Source: Elmis aenea
Lineage: Eukaryota > Arthropoda > Insecta > Coleoptera > Elmidae
Direction of reading: 5' to 3'
Length of the DNA: 64,000 nt
Assembly: GCA_947652605.1 (NCBI GenBank)
Contig: OX393579.1
Coordinates: forward strand, 2,666,001 to 2,730,000
Both the position numbers and the translations under genes were made by a program. This document shows, piece after piece, positions 11,441-22,115 of the stretch; position 1 is the stretch's first letter; every line of letters starts with the position of its first letter. The notes under the pieces are model-generated. The model searched no databases. It saw nothing but the letters and a program-made list of their open reading frames with translations, and had not been told where the DNA came from.

Positions 11441-14400
11441 TTAATTAGAATCAGAGGTTGAATCTGAATCGGTATTAGTTGTGTAAGTATCATCAAATAA
11501 TTTGTTATAATGATTGGTTCTTCTTTGTGGATGATAAGTTCTACTAGAAATTTGTTGATTTCCAATAGGGCCTCGACTTGGGCCACGTCCTCCTCTTGGA
11601 CCTAAACCACGACCACGTCCACCTGACCCTCCTCTTCGGTGCTGCTCGTGATGTGGAGGGTCGTGATACTGATAAGGAGGTGGACATTGCTGGTAGTTCA
11701 TGGTTCTACCACCATGTCTATCTCCTTGATTGTAATAGTTAACTGGTTCATGATAAAAACCTGTTGGTGGTTCTGGTTGATGAGGATATGGTTGGTGAGA
11801 ATAAGGTGGTGGATAATCATGGAATTGCCTCGGATTTCCACGATGCTGTTGATAGTTTTGATTTTGATAGTTGTAATTCCTCGAGTTTCCATGAGGGGTA
11901 GATCCCAAATATGGTCCTGTTGGATTAGTTCCATACTGAGGAGGCAACTGGAGAGAAACATTCGCATCCCTGGGACGTGATTGAGACCTTGAGCGTTGAT
12001 AAGCCCCACGTGATGGATTACCACCAGTTGAAATATCAACTTGAAGTTCTCCCTGCCTCAAACGTAAATGCTGGGCTGGTTTTTTGTTGTTGTTGTTTTG
12101 CGAGTTGCCTCCCTGTTCATAATTATTCGAGTTGGACCGATGCTGCACTAGTGGGGGAATGAAATTTTGATTTGGAGCTCGAGCAGGATTATAATGGGGC
12201 GATACACCAGTGTGATGCTTGTTCTGAGATATCGGATTCGGTCCGGTTCGTTGCTTATTTTTCTGTATTTTGTTTTTGGCTTTGAAAATTTTTGTAAGGG
12301 GATGTACGTATTCTCGTTTGCTGCTTCGATTTTCATCTCTGCGTGCTTCATTTTGTTTAACAAAAAGTTCCTTAATTTTGCTGCCATTGTGTTTAAGCGT
12401 GTACAGTTGTTGTATGCAGTTTATAATTTCATCTGCTGTAAGTGATGATCCCGTGTTGTTCGACTGTGTCATGGCAAGATTCAGAGTTAATTTTTCTTGA
12501 TTATATTCTTGCAACAATTTTTCAAAATGATTAATCATTTGACGATCTGCGTTGTTACCCATTGATTTTTCACTAAAACAAAAATGTAAGTTAAGTAGAG
12601 TATGCGAAATCATTTTGCTTGGGTTAATATTACATAACATAAAATTTGCACTAGATCATTTTTTGTTTTTAACAAGTCAAAAATTATCTAAAAATCACTT
12701 ACCGATCAATCAAATACTCCAAATAAGCTTGGTACGCATCATTGTATGGTGTTATCGCATTCGTTTGCAAGAAATGAGCAAATTTAGCAGTTATTTTAAT
12801 AATTGTCTCTTGCTCATTTTCGTACTCCTTTACACGTCTTTCAATTTTCTTGATAATATTTTGTGCTCTCATATGGGCAAGTTCTTCGGTATATATTTCA
12901 TTTTTAATGTTTTCATTTTCTATTTTGCCTTCACATTCTTTTGTTTCATAGTATATGTGCATATGAACTTTGTACATGCATCCACATTGATTGCAATTGT
13001 TTGTAGTTCGGTTCATTGCGGCACAACTGATTAATTCTGGAGAACCCACAATTTCTTGTGGAACATTTGTTAAGTAGCAAGGTTTATGACATTGTTGTTT
13101 GTAATGCCACTTTTGTCGATCACCCACCTGTAATAAAAACAATTGACAATTCAAAATTTCGAAAATTACCCAAAAAAAAAGTAAATAAATAAACAACTTT
13201 TCTTGAAGTCAAGTTTCATATCAAATTCGCCACCAATTAATTTCTTGCACAAAAAACGTAGGTATTATAATTCAGAGTTATGCAGATGACTTATTTTTAG
13301 AAGTTTGGATTTTATACATTATTGTGAAATTATTATATCATTGCATTCAAAATTCATACCTTATAAACGGTGGAACACTTTTGGGCCGTACAAACTGTGG
13401 TTGGTTGATCAAGTTTGGTTACTTCGAGGTCAACTACAGGGATATACAATTTGTCTTTTAGACCTGTGAGCGTTTGCGACGAATAAATCAACAAAGTTCG
13501 ATGTCTTTGAAGACCATAAATGTTGTCTTGAATTAACTGAGCAATTTCTGCAAGGGGCTTGGACAACTGAATAATTATACGTCGTGCTTCGTTTACAGAA
13601 ACCGTGTCTTTAACTTGGTGGGGTACCAAACATGGTTTATTGCCATCCCCAACAATGTATTTTATCATTCTAAAAAATACAATGTAATAAAACAAAAACA
13701 AAAATCAGAAACATTAACATTTCGAGTCAATTATAATTATAGCCTTCATTTGATTTCTTGTCTAAGGCAATTTCAAAATGCCAGTTTTAGTTTAAGCAAT
13801 GAACAATGAGAAATGAAATTTAATGGAAAAATATTCTGGTTAACAATACCATTTCATATTCCAAGAATAACTTTGTTCTTACTTTTTTTTTTTAGAAATA
13901 AAGTGAATTCCAGAAGACTCTGTCTGTCTGTGACATTTGCTTAATTTAACCTTAATGGCCCCGTTTTTTATGGACCTTTGAAATTGAACTATGACATTGT
14001 TTACATTAAAAATACATATTTCATCGAATTTGGGTCATGTCTGACTAAAAAATCGGATGGCGGTAAATTGCTCGAATACAATTGCTCGAAGGTAAATTGC
14101 TCGAAATACAATTGCTCGAATGAAAAATTGCTCGAAAGGTAAATTGCTCGAATGACAATTGCTCTAAAGACAAATTGCTCGAAAAAATGAAAAACTATTA
14201 CATTTTTATAAATACAAAATATTTTATTTGTCAATAAAATGTACATAGGTAACATTTACTTCTGTTTTTCTTATCTCAAATATATAAGAGGATGTTATTT
14301 TTAATAATGCGCAAGTTACAAAAGTTTTGTTTTTTTTAAAATTAACATAGGCTGTGAAAACAAAAAAAAACAAGGTGTAAAACCTTTCAAAACTCATTTG

Positions 14401-16393
14401 CTACATGTTACGAAGGTTTCTTATTTGTTGTTGAGATAAGCATTATGAATAGTTGAACATAAGATAACAACAATATAGTCAGAATGAACAGTTATATAGT
14501 ATACAAGATGATTTACCCGGCGTTGCACGGGCGATTACAATTTTAATTACTTTTTTAACTTGAATAAGCCCAATAATTCCAAATCATACACAAATGACAT
14601 ACTCTGATCAATCATCTTTTCATTTTCTTATAATTCCTTAAAAAATAACTATTTATTGCTTAAAAATTGAATAATAACTCAAATTTATTTTCTTTCGTCT
14701 TGTTTCAATTAAAAATGTACTAATAAAAATAATACTTCAGGTACATTTATTGCTAATTGTATACAATACAATCTTTACTTGTGAAATACACCGTGCCGTA
14801 TCGTGTTATGACCAGGTATTTGCCGACGTAAGATCGAATCCCGTCCAAGTAATTTTTATTTTTTTTTTAAATTGGTAATATGTGCTTGTACTTAAAGTTT
14901 GGCGTTATATCTGCAAGGTCCTAAATAGTAACTGTGCAAAATTTGGTCCCGATCGGTCAACGGACCTAGGATTCTATAGCGAACAAACAAACAAACAAAC
15001 AAGCTCTTTTATATATATAGATAATATTTTCAAATATTTAAAGTGTTTATCTCAACAAAAAATTGAATAAGTGTATATGTATTTGTAAATAAATTTAAAT
15101 ACGTTTTTCTAAGTGTAAGCAAATGTAAACAACTTTTATGGTACATTTAATTATTTTGTATTTATAAAAATGTTATATTTTTTCATTTTTTCGAGCAATT
15201 TGTCTTCCGAGCAATTGTCATTCGAGCAATTGTCATTGGAGCAATTGTCATTCGAGCAATTTACCTTTCGAGCAATTTCCCATTCGAGCAATTGTATTTC
15301 GAGCAATTGTATTCGAGCAATTTACCTTCGAGCAATTGTATTCGAGCAATTTACACCAAACCAAAAAATCGCCATCGTCTTAACGTTTTAAAAAAAACAA
15401 CAATACTGAACCTTCTTTGTTGAAATGAAAAATGTAATTTTTTTAATATGATTTTGATGAAAAAGGAAGCTCAAGTTTACTTCATTGAAAAAGGCCTATT
15501 TAAAATCAAGAAACAATAAAATCATGACAGAGTTATTACATTGATAGGTAATTAATTAGGTACATATTTAAATAAAATTGTTCTTACTTTGTGCATTCTT
15601 GAGCTGACTGCTTCCAACTACTAATAAAATGTTCCCTAAAACGTTTTTCAAATTTAACGCCACTCTGAATTGCAGCCAAATATCGAAAAGCTTCGTTATC
15701 AATGCAGAAAATATTGTTTTTGTTTAATGGAATTTGGACATTTTTAACGTCTCCAAGTATTTTTCTCAACGCCGGTAATGTTTCACCAGGCTGATAAAAT
15801 GTACCCCTGGTGTTGGTGAACATGAAGATCATATTTTGGCTTGCACTTTTATCAAGTCGCGATAAAAGCTGCTTAATGCAAAACTCGAACATGACAGTTA
15901 TTCTGGCGTTATTCGGTTTCAGTAATATGCAAATTGCATTTATGTACTGGTGTTCTCCAATAAACGAAAGAATATTTTCGAAATTTATGTTGTCCTGGTC
16001 TATTCCACGGGTATCGCCGATGCCAGGAGTATCAATCAATCGAATTTTTATTTTTCCATGTGGAAAAACGTACGATCTAACGCTTTGTGTAGCAGAGGCC
16101 CCAATATCTACACATTCATTAGAATCGTCGCCAACACGAACTATTTGCTCTATATAATTGCTATCCGTTACAGTGAACTTCGATGGAATTAAGATTTGTA
16201 GTTTTTCTTCTTCTGCTGTGTCGAAGTCTTTGAAATGGACGTAATTACAAAATCCATTAATAAAAGTTGATTTTCCCACACCAGTTTCTCCCAATAGCAA
16301 GATATTAATGTATTTCTCTCCACCCAAATTCATTTGCTTAACACGATTTTTAAGCTTCGTAATTTCATCTTCACTTTCAGCTTTGGTTGCCAT
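11441..16393 (-). CDS. P-loop GTPase with Cys/His module and prion-like/RG-rich tail, copy B
   Basis: Exons in transcript order are 16393-15588, 13669-13360, 13127-12703 and 12572-11441. The first three have exactly the lengths (806, 310, 425) and phases of copy A. The joined frame is open for 890 residues. Residues 1-514 match copy A closely, with P-loop GETGVGKS, DTPG and the same Cys/His spacing in exon 3. Exon 4 is 249 bp longer: after a shared helical stretch it adds a Gln/Asn-rich part (EQGGNSQNNNNKKP) and an SRSQSRPRD segment. It then has Tyr/Pro/His repeats and a clean Arg-Gly run (GGRGRGLGPRGGRGPSRG), which is eroded in copy A. Intron 1 has gained a Mutator-like element. A 2.3-kb composite insertion sits about 50 bp upstream of the ATG, so the original promoter region may have been displaced or the insert may lie in a 5' intron. 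All exons are intact, so the gene is probably still functional. Confidence 0.85.
14056..15362. mobile_element. Mutator-like foldback element with tandem-repeat arms
   Basis: Flanked by a 9-bp duplication AAAAAATCG (14047-14055 and 15363-15371), the size typical of Mutator-like elements. The long arms (about 14056-14445 and 15035-15362) are inverted copies. Their outer parts are arrays of the motif ATTGCTCGAA, about eight copies left and ten right, at 15-18-bp spacing. No transposase is present. It lies in intron 1 of GTPase copy B; the corresponding intron of copy A lacks it. Assignment to Mutator rests on the duplication length and long arms. Confidence 0.82.
14507..15022. mobile_element. 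Unclassified interspersed repeat nested in the foldback element
   Basis: Runs from TTTACCCGGCGTTGCACGGG at the left to a (CAAA)n tract and TTTTATATATATAG at the right, lying in the loop between the foldback arms. It contains GATCGAATCCCGT near 14832, close to a pol III B box, so a tRNA-derived SINE is possible. The GGTCCCGATCGGTCAACGGA patch is of a type I remember from many arthropod repeats. Class uncertain. Confidence 0.5.
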
Positions 16394-16550
16394 GACTATA
16401 AAGGAATTAAAAATATAAAGAATTTAAATAAAATACCAGAGTGAATTATTATTAATAAATTCGTAACTTTTCTCCTATAGATTCTACCGGCAAATCATTT
16501 CAGAAATGACTTTATTATGCTTACCTCCATTTACAAAAAATTCTCATATA

Positions 16551-17030
16551 CACAAATAAAATATTTGGTGAAGTATGCCGATGAAGGCAAAACGAAAATT
16601 AAAATTGAAATACTGAAAAGAATGTGATTAATTAAAAAAAAAAAAAAATTAAAGTTATACCTCTGACGATAATATCTACACAAATACACAATGTGTTGGG
16701 AACACAAATAAAATATTTGATGAACTACTGTTTATAGAAGGTTAAGGCAAAACGAAAATCAAAATTGAAATACTGAAAAGAATGTGATTAATTAAAAAAA
16801 AAAAAATGAAAATTATACCTCTGACGAGAATATCTACACAAATACGCAATGTGTTGGTAACACAAATAAAATATTTGGTGCAATAACTCTATATAGAGGA
16901 TTAAGGTAACGAAAATATAAGTTGAAACACAGAAAAGAATATGGTTCATGAAAAAAAAAAAGGAAAATTTTACCTTTAACGAGAATATCAACACAATTTG
17001 TTGGAACACGAAAAAAATATTCGATGCAAC
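16551..17030. repeat. Tandem repeat of about 150 bp, three copies plus a partial
   Basis: Units begin at 16551, 16703, 16861 and 17007 with CACAAATAAAATATTTG or a close variant. Each includes GAAATACTGAAAAGAATGTG, an A-run, and ATACCTCTGACGA with small differences. It sits just inside the left arm of the composite element. Confidence 0.8.
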
Positions 17031-17656
17031 TATACCCGGTAAGACTATATATTAAACTAATATTAAGGTATTAACAAATGGGGGGTTGTATCGTTGTTTT
17101 TTCGATACAAAGTGGGAAAAAGTTGTAGTGACAACTTTTAATACCTGTACCTGAAAATATCTGTAACTATACTGTATGCTGTATGGTATGGGGTACTTGG
17201 GTATTTTAAAATTTGTATATTACTATAAAGAGAATTATACAAATATTATCAGTAAGTTAGAAATTACGAACCATTTTTTTGGGTACATTTTTTTATACAT
17301 ACATCTATAAGTAATAATAATAGCAAGGGCGATTTCAATTCAGTGTTCCCCTGTCCCTCAATTAGCCCATGTGATATATTATTTTTACTGATTTTAAGCA
17401 TAAGGAAACTTTCTGATACATTGTTGTTGTCACATAAGACGCAAGTAATGATTTTTTTAGTAGTAACAAAATGTTCAGTATTTGAAATTTAAAATTAAGT
17501 ATATACAAAGAAATAGGCAGGATATCTTAATAACGATATTCAAAAGTAAATTTTTATTAAATATTGCAATTGCGTCCGTTAATGCTGATTGAAGGAATAT
17601 TTAAATAAAAGTCTGGTTTTACAGGACGAATTATTAAACCATAAGATTTATTGGTA

Positions 17657-17701
17657 TACTAACATGTTTCGATTATGTAATTTATAATCTTCTTCAGAGT
17701 A
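17657..17701 (-). ncRNA. Hammerhead ribozyme motif (Penelope type)
   Basis: Minus-strand order: stem I TACT (17701-17698), core CTGAAGA (17697-17691), one extra A, then stem II GATTAT/ATAATC (17689-17684 with 17676-17671), six perfect pairs closing a 7-nt loop. GAAA (17670-17667) follows, then a minimal stem III C/G with loop AT, then TT, and AGTA (17660-17657) pairing back to TACT. This fits CUGANGA...GAAA...UH. Predicted cleavage lies between 17661 and 17660. A very short stem III is known for Penelope-like hammerheads. The extra A before stem II is unusual and activity is unproven. Confidence 0.65.
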
Positions 17702-18293
17702 ACTGTAAATGTAATAACTACTGATAACATATAAATTAACAATTATGTATTAAACAAGTTGATATAAAAATGTACTTACGTTGTCCAAAGATATTTTTAT
17801 GGTTATGTGTTTTTTTTGTGACACGTGGTCATATAGTTTTATTTTTACTTTTTTATTAACGATATGAAAAATTAATAAAAGCAATACTTAATCAACTGTA
17901 CACTATAAGGTAATGTATGACAATATAATATTAAAATTTTAAATTGATGTTTTAAAAACTTAAAACTAACATTTTAAAAATACGTTTACAACAGTTGTGC
18001 ACAATTTTAAAATTACAAGACGAATGGCGTGAAAACAAGAAATATATCTAACAAAAAAACAAAATGTTATAAGAAACTGGACTATTGTTAGCAGTAACAC
18101 ACCTTGCCAACTAGATGTCACTATTAGGCACATCCTTTGTGAAAATTACAATTATAAGTTTTTATTATAACAATAAGTATATAACAATAGTTAACCTTTA
18201 CATAATAAGGAAAAAATCTTTGAAAATTTACGTTAAAACACACATTATTTAAATATAACTGTATGAAACATTTTTTATTAATATATAGAAATA

Positions 18294-18538
18294 TTAAAGA
18301 TGGTTGTTAGTAAATAATAAATTTTGTTGATGACATTTATTTAGAAGCAATTTGTATGTTTTTTGAAAAACATTGTCTATGTCGGTTCTGTCATTGCAAG
18401 CATTATTATTTACGTTAATATAAATACTTTCCGCTATCAGTCTTTTAAATAAATTCTTTTCATGATAGATAATTTTTATTTCATTAAAATTAAAATCATG
18501 GTCGGTTTTTAGTACATGTTCTATAGGAGAAAAGTTAT
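18294..18538 (-). pseudogene. Penelope-like polymerase, C-terminal remnant
   Basis: An open frame of about 80 codons ends at TAA (18296-18294). It reads SPIEHVLKTDHDFNFNEIKI, then YHEKNLFKRLIAESIYIN. This matches the pattern of the tail that follows the GIY-YIG endonuclease in Penelope-like proteins: an H-V-L motif, then H-x-F-x-F, then an R-x3-E-x3-I motif. The endonuclease and reverse transcriptase domains themselves are gone. Assignment is by remembered pattern, not by a search. Confidence 0.65.
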
Positions 18539-18989
18539 GATTTTTTTTAATGTTATGATAATAGCGGGGGCGATTTTAATTTAATAATTCCGCTGCCACT
18601 GAATAACTTTATATGAGATTTTTTTTGTAGATGAAAGTAAGCATACTAAAGTCATTTCTGAAATGATTTGCCGGTAGAATCTATAGAAGAAAAGTTACGA
18701 ATTTATTAATAATAATTATAACAACATCGAGCAGACCGCTTCGAATCGAGAGTAGGAGGAAACAGTATAGAACTAGGTGGGCTTGGTTAATTCTAAGGCT
18801 GACGCGAGGATACGCAACGACTAAGAGTGGCCGCTAGAACCGGCCGCCAGCTTCACTCTGGAAATAAAATGACTCGAAGTTTTTTATACAACCAAGCCTA
18901 ACTTAACAACTTTAATTTTCGGACCGCCACACCAAGAATTTTAAGTTAATTGAAACTTTCGATAAAAGCGCATACAGGACACGTTAAAA

Positions 18990-19235
18990 GCTCCAGACTC
19001 TGTTCCGAAGGTCCGGGTTCCTTTCGGAACTCCGACCCCTTGCCGAAACTCCAAGACTCCTTTTTTGGAGAACTCCGGGACACCTTTTCAAGAGTTTCGG
19101 GACTCGTTGTCGGAGTTCCGGAAGTTTTCCTAGGAGCTCTGGATCCCACCCCGGAGAAAAATCTCCGGGGCGCCGAGCTTATTTTTGGAACCTCAGATTC
19201 CCAGATTTCTTAAGACCCGGTCCCAGGTAATTAAT
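18990..19235. repeat. GC-rich degenerate repeat upstream of copy B
   Basis: Imperfect units of 20-28 bp with TTCGGAACTCCGACCCC and GAGAACTCCGGGACACC, related to the block at 8380-8650. Order and spacing to neighbouring shared sequence are similar in both units. The short open frames on either strand here are by-products of the repeat. Confidence 0.65.
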
Positions 19236-19771
19236 ATCTGCCGTTCACAACCCAGCATTCGTAATCCATTTTTTTTTTTAAATAAAAAAGAAGAAACGCA
19301 TAATACTGCATAATTATTAATAATGAATCGATTATATAATATGTTAAATTGGTTTTAAAAATAGTTAGGGGAATTTTAAATAAATTTTCGACGCAATCAT
19401 TAAAGAGACAACGACTGCTTATCCGATGTATAAATACAACAGTTTGAAGATAACAGATAACATGTAATATGTTTATTATACATCATTATCTATGAATAAA
19501 CGAAAATACTCAATTGATAACATTGTAGCTAAAACATATCTGGATATGAAAATAGAAGAAGCGATAGGGAAACTTGAGAATTTAGAGTTATTTGATCCAC
19601 CGAATGGAAGCCTCCATTAACGATCGCTAAAGAAGTTCATGTAATTGAAATTGGGACCAGATTAAGCAATAGGCAATAAAGACAAATGTCTGGGGCACGT
19701 AATTTAAGAGGACCCGATTCGAGCCCGGAAAAAGTTTAATTTCTAAATATGTTTTTCTTTCGCCTATAAAA

Positions 19772-20170
19772 TAGGGTGACCAGACGTCCCGATTTTTCGG
19801 GATTTGTCCCTATTTTTGGTTCGATGTCCCGATGTCCCCAAGATGTATTTTTGGTACTATTGTGTGTCCCGATTTTCAAATACTATCATTTTTAGTAATC
19901 GTACTTATATAGACAATTCACAATCAAATGTTGATATATCTTAAAAGCCCTTTGGAAAATCTATTTTTTTTGTCGATGTATGTCTGCTTAGAAGAAATCT
20001 TCCAAGTGTTGAAGGTATGCATGTTAATTAATATGAGAAGAATTTTCTTACAAATAATAAAGATAAAATATATTTTTGAAGACGTGATGTGTGTTCCAAA
20101 AGTGATTATGTTTCAGTGAAGTGTCTTTAAAAAAATTATAGTTTTTAGTTGTACCAATCTGGCCATCCTA
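19772..20170. mobile_element. hAT-type MITE, 399 bp
   Basis: Ends TAGGGTGACCAGA and, inverted, TAGGATGGCCAGA, with an exact 8-bp target duplication CTATAAAA (19764-19771 and 20171-20178). Inside the left end, ACGTCCCGATTTTTCGGG and repeated TGTCCCGAT motifs occur, as in hAT MITEs I remember from other animals. No coding capacity. It is nested in an older insertion (about 19650-20264) that is also absent from unit A. Confidence 0.92.
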
Positions 20171-21110
20171 CTATAAAAGCATGTCGGTTAAAATCGCAAA
20201 TACCCTTTATAAATGGGGCTAAATTTTGTCTAAGGCCCGCTAAATGCTAAATCCGGCACCGACTGAAATAATAGTTCTGAATAATGTACAAGACAACAAG
20301 TTGATTTGGGTTTCAAAAATGTTTGCCGCCGAGGCAAATTTCACAGGCCTTTCAAAAGATTTGAATTTTGTTTCAAACGACGAATACATGATCCTACAAT
20401 ATTAATAACATTTGGTCTATCTATGGTATTGGTATGTACGAATAAAATGGGTTTTCTAGTAAGTATAGAGTAAATATTCATTGTGCAAAAGCACCAATTT
20501 CGAGATAACAGAACGTTACATGTAATACTTGTGAACGTGATCATTATCCATAACAACACAAAATGACGTAATTGATAACACTGCACCTCATACAATCAAT
20601 AACTTATCGATTTATATGGAGATTATCGAATACTAAATAGAGCAGAATTAATTTAAAACTATGTTTAACCGGCCTGATTTTTTTTTTAAACTAGCAAATT
20701 TAAAGAATTTCATTTATCCAACACACACTAATCTAACATAACAACAATTACTTCTTCTTTAGGGGTAAATATGTGATGTCTGAATATTTGCGATGTTTTG
20801 CACGTAGGCACTGCACCATGAGCACACAAGAAAAATGCGTATTTGTTTATTTTTTAAAGCAATTACCAATTACATAACATACGTATCGACAAATACTTGC
20901 CTATTCCAACAAAATGTACCACACAAACGTGTTCAATATGACGGCCCGACCAACACTACTTCACGAATACAAAATACAATAACGCAGAACGCAGCTGATA
21001 AGGCACATACACTGCTTAGCTAGAATATGATCACGGGACTTCCCCCGATTGTGAAGTAAATATCTAGGACCGGGTCTATTCTGGGGGTCTACCTATCTAC
21101 CTTAGCTTAG

Positions 21111-21574
21111 GGTTGTCAACACTGTCATTTTGACCCTAACATTTTGGGTTTGGCGATTATTCTTCGGGTTTCGAGGTTTCAATACAATTCTTCGGGTTCA
21201 CTCCAGAGGAAAAATCATTGGTAAAAAGTGCGTAAAGTGACAAAAAAACAAGATTTCAGAAAATAATAGTTTTACCTTTTTAATAAAAATTTAGTTTCTT
21301 ACTAGTCTAAGTACTTATCTTTTAAGTAGACTTTTTTTAAACGTTATGTTAAAAATATAATAATAGGTTTCATAAAATTACCTATTTTCAAAGAACGTTA
21401 TCTGCTTTCTGCTAATAGTCTACTCATTAACAAGGACAACATTTTTAAGGTTTTATTTTAATGTTATGATTTTTAAACAATAAATATTAAGTATCAAAAA
21501 GATGCCTTGTAAAAGTTTGCATTTTCCAAAGACAGTTTTGCTTCTCAATTCCTATGATTTACAAAGGCCGAGAA
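21111..21574. other. Intergenic; no gene seen
   Basis: AT-rich. It begins with TAGGGTTGTCAACACTG, which resembles a hAT end, but I found no matching partner with a target duplication. Confidence 0.4.
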
Positions 21575-22115
21575 GTATGCTATGCTATTAAAAAAATTAA
21601 AAATAATTTTGAAAATTATATCTTTATATAAAGAAAAAATACAGGTACAGGAAATGAGATTTCTGAGAAGACTGATCGATGAAATCAGTAACGAAAAAAT
21701 TCGAAAAAACCTAAGAGTAACAGACAGTGATGTGAGTGTGTCATATGACCGCGTCATGACAGTTTGTCATGACGGTCATGACGTCACGTCACAATGATTT
21801 TAAATGACCGTGACCTTATAAGCTCCAAAATTCAAAATGACAGTTTTTCTAACATCCAAAAATGACAGTTTTAAGTTTACATGGTGGTTGTCAATTGATT
21901 TGTGTTAATCTTAATTGCAATATCGTTAATAAAAATGTAAATACCACTATATAAAGTATTCTGAAAGTTGGTAAACACAATGCGGAGAAAAGGGAAGGTA
22001 TTTTACTTTTTTGTACGTTATCCTGCAAGTTCGCAGCAAAAGGTAGCTACTTATGGTTGCCAATTTTGTAGAAAGAGATACGGATTACATGCCACTAGAA
22101 TGGCAGAACATTTAA

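Larger units (their letters stand above)
17390..18552 (-). mobile_element. Penelope-like retroelement, 3' fragment
   Basis: Read on the minus strand, it starts with the C-terminal coding end of a Penelope-type polymerase (18538-18294). A 3' untranslated part follows, with a hammerhead-ribozyme motif near its end (17701-17657). Coding end followed by a hammerhead in the same orientation is the expected order for Penelope-like elements. The reverse transcriptase core is missing, so it is a dead truncated copy. Limits are set by the direct repeats at 17313 and 18553. Confidence 0.72.
16444..18717. mobile_element. Composite inverted-repeat element in the 5' flank of copy B
   Basis: Terminal inverted repeats of about 105 bp, about 90% alike: left 16444-16550 and right about 18606-18717. 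Both contain TTCGTAACTTTTCT, GATTCTACCGGCAAATCATT and GAAATGACTTTA in opposite orientation. Between them lie a 150-bp tandem repeat (16551-17030) and a Penelope-like fragment. A segment of about 80 bp with TAATAGC followed by GGGCGATTT occurs as a direct repeat on both sides of that fragment (17313 and 18553). No clear target duplication, so the superfamily is unresolved. Unit A has no counterpart. Confidence 0.7.
10285..21110. repeat. Segmental tandem duplication, unit B
   Basis: Counterpart of 4010-9835, enlarged from about 5.8 to 10.8 kb mainly by transposon insertions that unit A lacks. Gene order and strand are the same as in unit A, so this is a head-to-tail duplication. Boundaries are by eye. 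Confidence 0.8.

Noticed and set aside
11639..12039. Open frames on the plus strand and in another minus frame across exon 4 of copy B
   Set aside because: They are shadows of the low-complexity coding tail, rich in repeated Val/Leu/Ile or Trp from skewed codons.
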